From: Dyella dinghuensis
Lineage (GTDB): Bacteria > Pseudomonadota > Gammaproteobacteria > Xanthomonadales > Rhodanobacteraceae
DNA length: 64,000 nucleotides
Assembly (NCBI RefSeq): GCF_003977615.1
Contig: NZ_RYZR01000005.1
Span: 372,001-436,000, forward strand
Reading direction: 5' to 3'
The notes under the pieces are model-generated. The model worked only from the letters and a program-made list of their open reading frames with translations. It was not told where the DNA came from and did not search any database. Position numbers and translations under genes: made by a program. Numbering within the stretch: the first letter of the stretch is position 1; every line of letters starts with the position of its first letter. Shown piece after piece: positions 55,085-64,000 of the stretch.

Positions 55085-56733
55085 AGCATGCATTAGTCCT
55101 TAGTGGCGGTGGTTTTCAGGGGTTGGCGCTCGTCCGGTCGCTGCAACAGTTACACGATGTCAAGGTTATTGTCTGCGACATCTTTCCGGACAATCTCACG
55201 CGCTATGTCTGCGCGGATTACCTGCTCGCACCACCGCTCTCTGATACGAATACCTTTTCCAGTTTCCTGATGGAAACCGTAAGCCGGAAGAATATCGATG
55301 TCATTTTTCCGGCGACAGCGCGCGAGCTTTCCATTCTCTCGCAGCTCAAAGATGAACTTCGAGAACGAGGCGTTCATGTCGCAGCCTGCGATCAGGGACT
55401 GCTGACTACCTTGCTGGACAAGCAACAAGCATACACATGGATGCACCAGCAGGAGCTTCCAGCACAGACTTTGCACGACGCGACGGATTTCAATTTTTCA
55501 CAAGCGCTGTTCGGCCGGCCGCGTAATGGCTGGGGCGGCCAAGGAACACACGTTTTGCGCAACGCCGGGGACATCGTTGCGCACATCGATGATCCCAAAG
55601 CGTATATCTGGACTCTCTGGCTTCCATCGTTCGAAGAGTTCTCGGCGGATTTCGCAATCGATATCCATGGTCGGATTTCGCCCATCGTACTGCGCAAACG
55701 AATACGCGTATCCGGCGGCTTCGCCGTCATTTCCGACTCAGTATCCAATCATGCGCTGGAAGATCTCGCAGGACGTGTCGCGCAGACCCTCTCTACCCAT
55801 GGCGGAGGCGGTCTGTTCAACATTCAGATATTGGTTCCGAAGGAAGGCGAACCTTTTATTTCCGATATCAATCCCCGCATGGGTACGTCTGCAACGCATG
55901 GCTTGGCAGAAGGAATAAACCTACCCGGTTTCTTCATGGCTTCTGTTCGCAATGACGTCGACGCGCATGTGACACCCCAACGAAAAATGGTCCGCACGGT
56001 GCGCTTGCTGGAGGACCTTGTCGTTCCTCATCTGGCCCGGAAACCAAGGGGAATCGTTTTTGACCTGGATGACACGCTTGTCGATCACAAGCTTTGGATG
56101 TTCGAAAAGATCAAGGCGCTCTACCTCGCCTTATTCCAGCACCGAACAAATCGTGAATCATTCTTCCGATGCGCAGCGGGCTTGATTGACGAAGGTGTAC
56201 GCAGCGACCTGATCGATCGTCTGCTTGCCGAATTGGCTCTACCAACTACGTTTCGCGAGGAGACCATCGAAGCGTATAGAGCTGCGGTTGTTCCGAACAC
56301 GCCACTATTCGATGACGTTGAATCGATACTCAAAGCTCTCAAGGCTGAAGGCTTTAAATTGGCCGTACTGACTGACAACCCTCCGGCTACGCAAAAATCG
56401 AAGATCCGACACGCTCTTCCGCTGAATGCGCTCGACACGGTTATTTATGCCCGCGAGCACGGCAAGGAAAAACCTGATCCCACGGGCTTTCTGAAGGTGG
56501 CTCAGGCGCTGGACATAGAGCCCGCAGACCTAGTGATGGTCGGAGACAATTATTTTCGCGATGGCGAGGGTGCAGTTGCGGCTGGCTACGCGCACTCATT
56601 TGTCATTCAACGAGCCGGCACGTTTTTGAACCACAGCCAGAGCCTGTCCGAACGGCTTGGCATACAAACCGAGCCTCGCATCAGCCTCGTTAATTCCCTG
56701 CTTACTGTTCATCACGCGTGCACTGCATCATGA
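55081..56733 (+). CDS. ATP-grasp ligase domain fused to a HAD phosphatase domain
   Basis: A 550-residue two-domain protein. The N-terminal half (about 1-310) is a carbamoyl-phosphate-synthetase-like ATP-grasp unit: LVLSGGGFQGLALVRSLQQL, a GWGGQGTHVL glycine loop, and FISDINPRMGTSA as the metal-binding end. The C-terminal half (about 320-545) is a HAD hydrolase: GIVFDLDDTLVDH, LAVLTDNPP, the Lys in HGKEKPDPTGF and MVGDNYFRDGEG. The pairing suggests a ligation step coupled to phosphate removal. The substrate is not identifiable. Both starts (from the methyltransferase) and stop (to wbqC) overlap neighbours by ATGA. Confidence 0.82.
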   Translation: MKHALVLSGGGFQGLALVRSLQQLHDVKVIVCDIFPDNLTRYVCADYLLAPPLSDTNTFSSFLMETVSRKNIDVIFPATARELSILSQLKDELRERGVHVAACDQGLLTTLLDKQQAYTWMHQQELPAQTLHDATDFNFSQALFGRPRNGWGGQGTHVLRNAGDIVAHIDDPKAYIWTLWLPSFEEFSADFAIDIHGRISPIVLRKRIRVSGGFAVISDSVSNHALEDLAGRVAQTLSTHGGGGLFNIQILVPKEGEPFISDINPRMGTSATHGLAEGINLPGFFMASVRNDVDAHVTPQRKMVRTVRLLEDLVVPHLARKPRGIVFDLDDTLVDHKLWMFEKIKALYLALFQHRTNRESFFRCAAGLIDEGVRSDLIDRLLAELALPTTFREETIEAYRAAVVPNTPLFDDVESILKALKAEGFKLAVLTDNPPATQKSKIRHALPLNALDTVIYAREHGKEKPDPTGFLKVAQALDIEPADLVMVGDNYFRDGEGAVAAGYAHSFVIQRAGTFLNHSQSLSERLGIQTEPRISLVNSLLTVHHACTAS

Positions 56734-57431
56734 GTGTCCATACCGTTGCCATCATTCAATCGTCTTACATTCCCTGGAAAGGTTATTTCGACATCATCCA
56801 TGATGTCGATGAGTTTATCTTTCTGGAAGATGTTCAATACACCGTGCGTGACTGGCGCACGCGCAACCGCGTCAAATCCGTTAATGGCTCGCTCTGGCTG
56901 ACCGTGCCAGCAGGCGCTGATCGCAACAGGCTGTTGTGCGACGTAACGCTTGAAAGCAGCGAATGGCAACGACAACATTGGAAGACAATCAACCACAGCT
57001 ATTCGCGAGCGCCTTATTTCCGACAGTACGCCCCATTCTTCGAAGAGCTTTATCTCGATCGTAAGTGGACCAATCTTTCGGAAATGAATCGTTGCGTGAC
57101 ACAACGAATTGCCACGGAGTTGTTGGGTGTCAAGACCCGATTTACGGATTCGCGCAGCTATCAAGCACAAGGCATGCGACTGGAGCGCGTGCTTGACTTG
57201 CTCAAACGAAGCGGCGCTTCCACCTATATCTCTGGACCTTCTGCATCCAGCTATCTGGACGCAACCAAATTCGAAGATATCGGCGTCGCGCTGCGCTTGA
57301 AGGATTATTCCGACTACCCGGAATACCCGCAGCTCTATCCGCCCTTCGAACACGCCGTAAGCGTGATTGACCTAATCTTTAACCTGGGCCCGCAAGCCAC
57401 CGATTACATCTGGGGACACCGCCGCACCTAA
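56730..57431 (+). CDS. WbqC family protein
   Basis: A 233-residue protein of the WbqC family found in O-antigen loci. Family blocks are VAIIQSSYIPWKGYFDIIHD, FIFLEDVQYTVRDWRTRNRV and SEMNRCVTQRIATELLGVKT. WbqC-type proteins have been linked to modification of amino sugars, possibly with an amino-acid-derived donor; the activity is not proven. The ATG at 56730 overlaps the previous stop. The sugar-aminotransferase gene follows after 78 bp. Confidence 0.85.
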   Translation: MSVHTVAIIQSSYIPWKGYFDIIHDVDEFIFLEDVQYTVRDWRTRNRVKSVNGSLWLTVPAGADRNRLLCDVTLESSEWQRQHWKTINHSYSRAPYFRQYAPFFEELYLDRKWTNLSEMNRCVTQRIATELLGVKTRFTDSRSYQAQGMRLERVLDLLKRSGASTYISGPSASSYLDATKFEDIGVALRLKDYSDYPEYPQLYPPFEHAVSVIDLIFNLGPQATDYIWGHRRT

Positions 57432-57509
57432 GCGCACACCCGGTCCGGTTAGACTCTCCACTATCCATATCGCTGATGTACGTCGATCCAGCCAGAATTT
57501 CGGAACCTG

Positions 57510-58649
57510 ATGAACATACCTTTCAATCGTCCCTACCTCGTTGGTCGCGAACTGGATTACATCGCAAAGGCCCACGCCAACGGACACCTTTCCGGTGATG
57601 GCGCATTTACCCGTCAGTGTCACGCCTGGCTGGAACAACACACAGGTACGCAGAAGGCACTCCTAACGCATTCGTGCACGGCGGCGCTCGAGATGGCAGC
57701 TATCCTTCTCGATCTGGAGCCGGGCGACGAGGTCATCATGCCGTCCTTCACGTTCGTTTCGACGGCGAATGCTTTTGTATTGCGTGGAGCCGTACCCGTC
57801 TTCATCGATATACGTCCCGACACGCTCAACATGGACGAGTCCTTGGTCGAGGAGGCGATCACCTCGCGCACGCGAGCCATCTGTGTCGTACATTACGCGG
57901 GTGTTGCCTGCGACATGGATGCCATTGTGGCGATCGCCAGAAAGCATGGCCTCAAAGTTATCGAAGACGCTGCGCAGGGCATTCTCTCCACTTATCATGG
58001 CCGCGCCCTGGGTAGCATTGGAGACCTTGCCGCACTGAGTTTTCACGAAACGAAGAATGTCATTTCGGGTGAAGGCGGCGCGTTGTTGATCAACGACCCC
58101 GCCTTGGTGGAACGCGCGGAAATCATCCGCGAAAAAGGCACCAATCGAAGCAAATTCTTTCGCGGCCAGGTCGACAAATATACGTGGGTGGACGTTGGTT
58201 CGTCCTACCTGCCGAGCGAGCTGATTGCAGCATTTCTTGCGGCGCAACTTGAAAGAGCCGAAGAGATTACGGCCCAGCGACTGGCGATCTGGGACAATTA
58301 TCACGAGTGGGCCGCACCACTTGAGCAAGCCGGCATGGTGCGACGTCCGGTCATACCTGACGATTGCGTGCACAACGCACACATGTATTACCTCTTGCTG
58401 CGCGATCTCGACTCGCGCACCCAATTCATCGAATCGATGAAAGCTGCCGGCATCGGCGTGGTGTTTCATTACATTCCACTGCACAGCGCGCCCGCTGGGC
58501 AGCGCTATGGTCGCGTCGCAGGAACTCCGTCACACACCGATGCTGCGAGCGAACGGCTGGTTCGCCTACCACTATGGATCGGGATCGAACCGCACTTGGA
58601 TTACATCCAGGACACGGCACAGCAAGCACTTCGAGGCATAGCAACATGA
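57510..58649 (+). CDS. wecE: dTDP-4-amino-4,6-dideoxygalactose transaminase (WecE/RffA)
   Basis: PLP-dependent DegT-family aminotransferase of 379 residues that converts dTDP-4-keto-6-deoxyglucose to dTDP-4-amino-4,6-dideoxygalactose. The match to WecE is close: LSGDGAFTRQCHAWLEQHTG, LEPGDEVIMPSFTFVSTANA, VVHYAGVACDMD, the PLP Lys in SFHETKNVISGEGG and EKGTNRSKFFRGQVDKYTWV. The rmlA/rmlB genes that make its substrate and a wecF-type transferase are not in the window. The product is Fuc4N, a component of enterobacterial common antigen and some O antigens. Confidence 0.93.
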   Translation: MNIPFNRPYLVGRELDYIAKAHANGHLSGDGAFTRQCHAWLEQHTGTQKALLTHSCTAALEMAAILLDLEPGDEVIMPSFTFVSTANAFVLRGAVPVFIDIRPDTLNMDESLVEEAITSRTRAICVVHYAGVACDMDAIVAIARKHGLKVIEDAAQGILSTYHGRALGSIGDLAALSFHETKNVISGEGGALLINDPALVERAEIIREKGTNRSKFFRGQVDKYTWVDVGSSYLPSELIAAFLAAQLERAEEITAQRLAIWDNYHEWAAPLEQAGMVRRPVIPDDCVHNAHMYYLLLRDLDSRTQFIESMKAAGIGVVFHYIPLHSAPAGQRYGRVAGTPSHTDAASERLVRLPLWIGIEPHLDYIQDTAQQALRGIAT

Positions 58650-58671
58650 CGGGACGCCACGACAGGTTCTA

Positions 58672-59598
58672 ATGAAACACTGGCTACGCACATCGGTCGT
58701 TGCCTCGATCACCATCGTCTGCGTGGTCATGACCGTCCATCTGTTCGACTGGCGCACAGTCATACAGGCACTCTCGCGAATGCGCCTCGCCTTTTTCCTG
58801 TGCGGTTGCATACCTGTGGTGATCGGTATGTTCGTCGTGCGTGGGATTCGCTGGTTGACCGTGCTGGGACTTCCGCTTGATCGGCATCGGTTGTGGCAAT
58901 CCATTGGCGCTAACGGTGCAGCTAGCGGCCTCGCCTCAGTGACACCGTTCCAGCTGGGCGAAATCATAAAGATCGGCATGATTCCCGACCACGACCGCAG
59001 CGCATGGCGCATGGGGGTTTCTGCTTTTTTCCTTGAGCGCGTCCTCGATCTCGCTGGCGTCATTGGGATGGGACTATGCGGCTTGCTGATGCGCACCGAT
59101 CACGCGTGGCTAGGTGTAGTAGCTTCTTTTGCACCAGTTTTTTGCGGTCAGCTGCTGTATTCGTTCGCACCTATGACAAAATATCTCCCACACCGCTTGC
59201 GGCATCATACAGACCTGTTGCACGACTACCGCTGCGTGACCGTCGCGAGTTTTCTAACGCTTCTACTATGGTTGCTGTATCTAACGATGTGGTGGATTGC
59301 GGTGAACGCCATCCATGTATCGTTGACGTTCGGCCAGGCCACTTTGCTGCTGGGTAGTGTGATGCTTGCTGTCGTCGCCAGCATGACCCCAGGCGGACTG
59401 GGTGTGGCGGAACTGGGGAGCCGTGGCGTGCTGCTCTGGTTGGGAAAGTCCGCGGCCGAAGCAGACGCGGGCGCCATCGCTTTACGATTGTTGACTCCGA
59501 TACTCGCGTGCGCGGGCGCACTATGCCTTCTGTTGACTTGGCTTTATCGACGAAGAGCCTCGCTGAACAGTCATCCAACTAAACCACGCAAGACTTAA
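58672..59598 (+). CDS. Lysylphosphatidylglycerol synthase-like membrane protein (UPF0104 family)
   Basis: A 308-residue protein with about eight membrane helices of the AglD2/LPG-synthase transmembrane-domain family. Recognisable blocks are the RGIRWLTVLG loop, FFLERVLDLAGVIGMGL, and SMTPGGLGVAELG. The catalytic aminoacyl-transfer domain of MprF is absent, so it is not a lysyl transferase. Such proteins are thought to be glycolipid flippases or partners of glycosyltransferases; the role here is open. It overlaps the convergent gene by four bases. Confidence 0.82.
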   Translation: MKHWLRTSVVASITIVCVVMTVHLFDWRTVIQALSRMRLAFFLCGCIPVVIGMFVVRGIRWLTVLGLPLDRHRLWQSIGANGAASGLASVTPFQLGEIIKIGMIPDHDRSAWRMGVSAFFLERVLDLAGVIGMGLCGLLMRTDHAWLGVVASFAPVFCGQLLYSFAPMTKYLPHRLRHHTDLLHDYRCVTVASFLTLLLWLLYLTMWWIAVNAIHVSLTFGQATLLLGSVMLAVVASMTPGGLGVAELGSRGVLLWLGKSAAEADAGAIALRLLTPILACAGALCLLLTWLYRRRASLNSHPTKPRKT

Positions 59599-61163
59599 CG
59601 TCGCACGTACACCTTCAACAGTGGGTCTGTGCTCAACGATGGAATTTGCCGGTAATGATCTTCGATGTACTGCGTCATGAGCAGATGCGTATGTTCATAC
59701 CGCAGGTTATCGCGCCCATCAACCCCGATGTCTTCGAAAAAAACCAGCGATGGCGCCACATGCGACAAACGCTCGATTTCCTGCCGTTGAAAGGCGTCGC
59801 TACGCGGAAACAGCGAATAGATTTCGTATACGGGCGATTTGATGTCAAGCAACGCGTAAGCACCAGGCCAAACCGGCACGGATAACACCGTTCTATTTTT
59901 AGCGCCATAGACAGCAGCAAAATGTTGAATGTCTTCAACCGAATTGGCGACACCGTTGTCCATTAGGAGCCGGTCGCCATCGACGGTCACGGTGCGCCAG
60001 TCCGGAGCCGTCCTCGCCATATATGCCGGATGCAGCGGCAGTGTGACCCAAACGGAAACCAGCGCCACAACACCTACGCTTACCAAGCGCAACTGGTCCG
60101 CGCGACGCTCCTGCCACGGGAAGCATAGCAACGCCAGTAGAAACGGAAAGATCGACTGCGCAAGGTGCAGTGCATCGGCTCGCGAGTACGCAACATTCAA
60201 ATAGGGAATCGCAGTAAACACGCACGCCGCAAATACCGGATAGGTAAGCAGCCCATTGCGCCGCAGCTCGCGAATCAGCAGGACAAGACCACCCGCGCAT
60301 AGGACAGGCATCACGACATAAAGGCAACCGATAAACCAAGATCGCACGCCCATGAACGTCCAGATCGACGCAGCGGGCAGTGTCCAGGGCCAAGGGATGG
60401 GCAAAGGTAAATTCGTACCCTTGTATTCGAACAGCATGTAGTGAATGCTGTCCCAGAACATCAACGCGAAGTGCCGATCGCATAACAATGCCAACAGGAT
60501 GGGGCTAAATCCCGTCAGTACTCCGGCCACCCACGCCGGGATGCAGCGATGCCACGCGGGCCGGTTACTCGCGACCGCCAGGAAGGGAAAGGCGATGATG
60601 CTGGCAAGCACCCCATAGACACCATGATTGCGACCGATCATGGCAGCAACACCCACGACGACACCATGCATGAAAAACCGCCGCGTATTCGGTTGCGCGA
60701 GCACATACGACAACGACGCTACGAGGATGATCGACATCGCTTCGTCGTATTGCTTCCACCATGGCACGCCCCACAGCAAACACAGCAGCACGATCAGTAG
60801 CGATACGAACCACCGAAGCGGCACACGTGTCGCGACGCACTCCCAAACCAGGCAAACTGCAACCACGATGCCTACTGCAAAAAAGGCAACAGTCGCAGCG
60901 CGAACCGCGACAATTCCAATGTTTCCAAAGATGCGAACAAACGCAGCCGCCCAGTAATAGCGCGCGGGATCGTAGGACAGAAAATCCCGCAACGGCACCT
61001 CGCCGAGCGCGGTTCGCTGCACGCCGTACCAAAGATAGCCCTCATCGGAAAGGCTGAAACCCACGTGACTTTCGAGCAGGGACGCAATGGCGCACCCCAC
61101 CAACGCGATCACCACAATGACCGCGACCCTTGTGCCGTAAATTGCGTCGTGCGCGCGTATCAT
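59595..61163 (-). CDS. Polytopic membrane protein, probable GT-C fold glycosyltransferase
   Basis: A 522-residue membrane protein with about 11 helices and a C-terminal periplasmic domain of about 130 residues. The first loop has SDEGYLWYGVQRTALGEVPL, where GT-C enzymes carry an acidic catalytic motif, and then RDFLSYDPARYYWAAAF. The arrangement suits dolichol/polyprenyl-phosphate-sugar dependent transferases such as ArnT or PMT relatives, but no family-defining motif settles it. The ATG at 61163 is used. It is convergent with the glycan locus and lies between it and cysNC, so co-function is uncertain. Confidence 0.65.
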   Translation of the reverse strand: MIRAHDAIYGTRVAVIVVIALVGCAIASLLESHVGFSLSDEGYLWYGVQRTALGEVPLRDFLSYDPARYYWAAAFVRIFGNIGIVAVRAATVAFFAVGIVVAVCLVWECVATRVPLRWFVSLLIVLLCLLWGVPWWKQYDEAMSIILVASLSYVLAQPNTRRFFMHGVVVGVAAMIGRNHGVYGVLASIIAFPFLAVASNRPAWHRCIPAWVAGVLTGFSPILLALLCDRHFALMFWDSIHYMLFEYKGTNLPLPIPWPWTLPAASIWTFMGVRSWFIGCLYVVMPVLCAGGLVLLIRELRRNGLLTYPVFAACVFTAIPYLNVAYSRADALHLAQSIFPFLLALLCFPWQERRADQLRLVSVGVVALVSVWVTLPLHPAYMARTAPDWRTVTVDGDRLLMDNGVANSVEDIQHFAAVYGAKNRTVLSVPVWPGAYALLDIKSPVYEIYSLFPRSDAFQRQEIERLSHVAPSLVFFEDIGVDGRDNLRYEHTHLLMTQYIEDHYRQIPSLSTDPLLKVYVRR

Positions 61164-61220
61164 GCTGTACCTACCGGCCACCGATTATGTCCTTGTGCTG
61201 GAGGCGCAATCATGCTGCTC

Positions 61221-63083
61221 TTACGCGCTTCCGGGTGACGGATGCCCTATGAGGTCAAGCACCAATTGCTCAACCACGGACTCGAGCGATGTACGATCGG
61301 TGCGCACGTGCATGTCCGGCTGTTCCGGCGCCTGGTAGGGTGAATCGATACCAGTGAAGTTCTTGATTTCGCCCGCACGCGCCTTGCGATAAAGCCCCTT
61401 CGGATCGCGCCGTTCGCATTCCTCCAGTGACGTATCGACGAACACTTCCATGAATTCGCCACCGGTAAACAGGCTGCGCGCGAACTCGCGCTCGCTACGG
61501 AACGGAGAGATCACGCAGACCAGCACGATCAGGCCCGCATCGACCATCAGATGCGCTACCTCGGCAACGCGACGCACGTTTTCAACGCGGGCCTCTGGCG
61601 TAAAGCCGAGATCACGATTCAGACCGTGACGTAAATTGTCGCCATCAAGCAAATAGGTGTGATACCCCATCGCGACAAGACGGCGCTCCAGAAGATTGGC
61701 GATGGTGGACTTGCCCGCGCCAGATAAACCAGTAAACCACAAGCACCGCGGCTGCTGGCCCTTGCCGTGGGCACGTGTCTGCTTATCGACGTCCAGGTGC
61801 TGCCAATGCACATTCGCGGCTCGATGCAGCGCGAAATCGAGCATGCCGCACGCGACCGTCGCGTTAGTCTGCCGGTCGATCAGAATGAAACCGCCCAGCG
61901 TGTGGCTATCGGCGTACGCCTCGAACGCGATGGGATGATCAAGGTCGAGATTGCAATAACCGACCTCGTTGAGCTCAAGGCGGTGCGCCGCCAATTGCGC
62001 CTGCGTATTGACATCGATCTTGTGCTTGATCGACGTGATACGCGCATTGACGGTGCGTGTGCCGATCTTCAGCAAGTAACCGCGATTGGGTAGCAGTGCC
62101 TCGTCGCCCATCCACAGCACGTGCGCCGCGAATTGGTCTGCCTCGGGTGCTGGATGCATGGCCTCGGCGATCACATCGCCGCGACTGATGTCCACTTCGC
62201 GATCCAATGTCAGCGTGACCGCCTGCCCTGTTCGGGCTTGAGGTAAATCACCGTCGGCCGTGACGATACGTGCGACACGCGCCTGATGCGTGCCGGGTTG
62301 GACGACAATCGAGTCACCGACTTTGACCAGTCCACCGCATACCGTGCCGGCGTATCCGCGAAATGTCTGATCCGGGCGATTCACCCATTGCACAGGCATA
62401 CGGAATTTGTCTGCCTGCGCCGGCGTGACGGAGATGGTTTCCAGCACATCCAATAACGTTGGGCCTTTGTACCAAGGCATGTTTGACGACGATGCACCAA
62501 CGTTATCGCCCGTCAACGCGGCTACGGGAAGCGCACGTACAGCATGGATCCCCAACGTTTGTGCAAGCTCGGCATATGCCTCGCGAATAGCCTCATAAAC
62601 ATCTTGCTGAAAGTCGACAAGATCCATCTTGTTGACTGCAAGCACCACATGTCGAATGCCCAGCAGTGCACAGATGTAGGTATGCCGACGGGTTTGGGTA
62701 AGCAACCCCTTGCGCGCATCCACCAGCACGACAGCGACATCCGCATGCGATGCGCCGGTCGCCATGTTGCGCGTGTATTGCTCGTGCCCCGGGCAATCGG
62801 CCACGACGAAGTTGCGGTGCGTACTGTGGAAATAACGGTAAGCGACATCAATCGTTATGCCCTGCTGGCGCTCGGCGTCAAGACCGTCGGTCAGGAGCGA
62901 AAAATCCAGCACGTCGTCATCGGCATGTTGAAGGCGGCTCTCACGCTTCAATGCTTCGATCTGGTCATCAGGAAGCATACCGGCGTCGTAAAGCAAGCGG
63001 CCAAGCAACGTGCTCTTGCCGTCATCGACGCTTCCGCAGGTAATGAAACGCAGCAGACTGCGCTTGGAGTGATCACCCGACAT
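61221..63083 (-). CDS. cysNC: Bifunctional sulfate adenylyltransferase subunit 1/adenylylsulfate kinase
   Basis: Fusion of the GTPase subunit of ATP sulfurylase with APS kinase, making PAPS. CysN half (about 1-440): [36 protein letters not shown] and VNKMDLVDF. CysC half (about 445-620): [20 protein letters not shown] and the [15 protein letters not shown] block with [14 protein letters not shown]. The 620 residues match the fusion. The ATG overlaps the cysD stop by one base, so cysD-cysNC form an operon. In Xanthomonadales PAPS serves assimilation and Nod-factor-like sulfation is known elsewhere; only assimilation is assumed here. Confidence 0.96.
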   Translation of the reverse strand: MSGDHSKRSLLRFITCGSVDDGKSTLLGRLLYDAGMLPDDQIEALKRESRLQHADDDVLDFSLLTDGLDAERQQGITIDVAYRYFHSTHRNFVVADCPGHEQYTRNMATGASHADVAVVLVDARKGLLTQTRRHTYICALLGIRHVVLAVNKMDLVDFQQDVYEAIREAYAELAQTLGIHAVRALPVAALTGDNVGASSSNMPWYKGPTLLDVLETISVTPAQADKFRMPVQWVNRPDQTFRGYAGTVCGGLVKVGDSIVVQPGTHQARVARIVTADGDLPQARTGQAVTLTLDREVDISRGDVIAEAMHPAPEADQFAAHVLWMGDEALLPNRGYLLKIGTRTVNARITSIKHKIDVNTQAQLAAHRLELNEVGYCNLDLDHPIAFEAYADSHTLGGFILIDRQTNATVACGMLDFALHRAANVHWQHLDVDKQTRAHGKGQQPRCLWFTGLSGAGKSTIANLLERRLVAMGYHTYLLDGDNLRHGLNRDLGFTPEARVENVRRVAEVAHLMVDAGLIVLVCVISPFRSEREFARSLFTGGEFMEVFVDTSLEECERRDPKGLYRKARAGEIKNFTGIDSPYQAPEQPDMHVRTDRTSLESVVEQLVLDLIGHPSPGSA

Positions 63084-63979
63084 CAGAAGTAACCTTCCTG
63101 TTTCTTGCGCTCCATGGATGCAGAAGGGTCTTGGTCAATGACACGCCCCTGCCGCTCGGAGCTACGCGATTGGATCATTTCGTCGATGATCTCGTCGAGC
63201 GAGGATGCTGCAGACTCGACTGCCCCCGTGAGGGGATAGCAACCGAGCGTGCGGAAACGCACCATACGTTTTTCGATCTTCTCACCTTCGCGCAAGGTAA
63301 AACGATCATCGTCGACCATGATCAACGCACCGTCGCGCTTTACTACCGGACGTTCTTTGGCGAAATACAAAGGCACAACGGGAATATTTTCACGTCGGAT
63401 GTATTGCCATACATCGAGCTCCGTCCAGTTCGACAACGGAAAGACACGTACGCTCTCTCCCTTATGAATATTCGTGTTGTAGAGGTTCCACAATTCCGGA
63501 CGCTGCCGCTTGGGATCCCAACGGTGCTGTGCATTGCGAAACGAGAAAACGCGCTCTTTCGCTCGCGATTTTTCTTCATCGCGGCGTGCGCCGCCAATGG
63601 CAGCGTCGAACGCATGTTTATCCAGCGCCTGCCGCAACGCGACTGTTTTCATGATATCGGTGTGTACCGTCGCACCATGGACGAGCGGCGAGATGCCCTG
63701 ACGAACACCATCTTCGTTGATGTGAACAAGCACCTGGACATCGCCTGCCTTCGCCACGTCATCACGAAACGCGATCATCTCGCGAAACTTCCATGTGGTG
63801 TCGACATGAAGCAGCGGAATGGGCGGTCGCGCTGGAAAAAATGCCTTACGCAGCAGATGCAGCAAGACCGAAGAATCCTTACCAATCGAATACAGCATGA
63901 CTGGCCGCTGAAAGTTGGCAGCGACCTCACGGAAGATATGGATGCTCTCGGCTTCCAGGGAGTCTAAGTAGTCGGACAC
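63083..63979 (-). CDS. cysD: Sulfate adenylyltransferase subunit 2
   Basis: ATP-pyrophosphatase subunit of ATP sulfurylase, forming APS from sulfate and ATP with CysN. The 298 residues contain the PP-loop [18 protein letters not shown], the [15 protein letters not shown] segment and [14 protein letters not shown]. The start is taken as GTG 63979 ([20 protein letters not shown]), which fits the family N-terminus; the frame stays open to the window edge, so a slightly earlier start beyond 64000 is possible. It leads the cysD-cysNC operon. Confidence 0.94.
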   Translation of the reverse strand: MSDYLDSLEAESIHIFREVAANFQRPVMLYSIGKDSSVLLHLLRKAFFPARPPIPLLHVDTTWKFREMIAFRDDVAKAGDVQVLVHINEDGVRQGISPLVHGATVHTDIMKTVALRQALDKHAFDAAIGGARRDEEKSRAKERVFSFRNAQHRWDPKRQRPELWNLYNTNIHKGESVRVFPLSNWTELDVWQYIRRENIPVVPLYFAKERPVVKRDGALIMVDDDRFTLREGEKIEKRMVRFRTLGCYPLTGAVESAASSLDEIIDEMIQSRSSERQGRVIDQDPSASMERKKQEGYF

Positions 63980-64000
63980 GTCGACGGGCGGCCTATGGGC

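Overview
The window is a GC-rich gammaproteobacterial chromosome segment, most likely from the Xanthomonadales and probably the Rhodanobacteraceae (Dyella/Luteibacter/Rhodanobacter type). The basis is family-level: the mreBCD order, GTP-type PEP carboxykinase, a FadE-type acyl-CoA dehydrogenase, an EF-G paralogue outside the str operon, a MetJ-like protein with a lysine-rich tail, and an etfBA-bordered polysaccharide locus like that of Xanthomonas. No rRNA, tRNA, CRISPR array, phage or intact insertion sequence was seen.

Layout. 1-2.5 kb: mreB-mreC-mreD on the minus strand, with a paired-hairpin repeat between mreB and mreC. 2.7-4.8 kb: PfkB kinase, DUF1304 membrane protein and M24 peptidase-like protein. 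4.77-5.04 kb: a 266-bp element that can fold into a three-way junction. 5.2-10.4 kb: EF-G paralogue, an ALG10-like membrane protein and prfC. 10.5-16.6 kb: a tightly overlapped signalling operon (hybrid histidine kinase, CheR, CheB, REC-GGDEF cyclase). 16.7-22.2 kb: CPBP protease, then a minus-strand acyl-CoA operon (hydrolase, fadE, thioesterase) divergent from a TetR gene, with a candidate operator. 22.4-27.2 kb: pckG, a second paired-hairpin repeat, an ECF sigma/anti-sigma/DUF4097 set and a secreted protein of unknown function.

27.5-38.2 kb is mixed: a GAF-GAF-GGDEF-EAL protein, Hsp33, MtgA, a GtrB-like glycosyltransferase, a CBS protein, an ATP/ADP-translocase-family transporter, a GMC oxidoreductase and a serine hydrolase. 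38.3-45.2 kb is all minus strand: a TonB-like protein, a hairpin array, the MetJ/histone-H1-like fusion, gcvH, gcvT, alkB, a methyltransferase and an amidase.

45.4-53.2 kb holds the electron-transfer flavoprotein system (ETF-QO, EtfB, EtfA), interrupted by two very large surface-polysaccharide glycosyltransferases. 53.4-61.2 kb is a surface glycan locus with lower apparent GC: GT2, methyltransferase, ATP-grasp/HAD fusion, WbqC, WecE aminotransferase, a LPG-synthase-like membrane protein and a large polytopic protein. The window ends with cysNC and cysD for sulfate activation.

Functional links. FadE needs EtfAB and ETF-QO to pass electrons to quinone, so the acyl-CoA operon and the etf genes form one pathway. 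Two c-di-GMP proteins and the CheR/CheB operon point to surface-behaviour control, which fits the glycan genes. The most unusual items are the MetJ/H1-like fusion with a possible internal start, the three-way-junction element, the ATP-grasp/HAD fusion and the bacterial ALG10-like protein. All calls come from reading the sequence; no database search was run.
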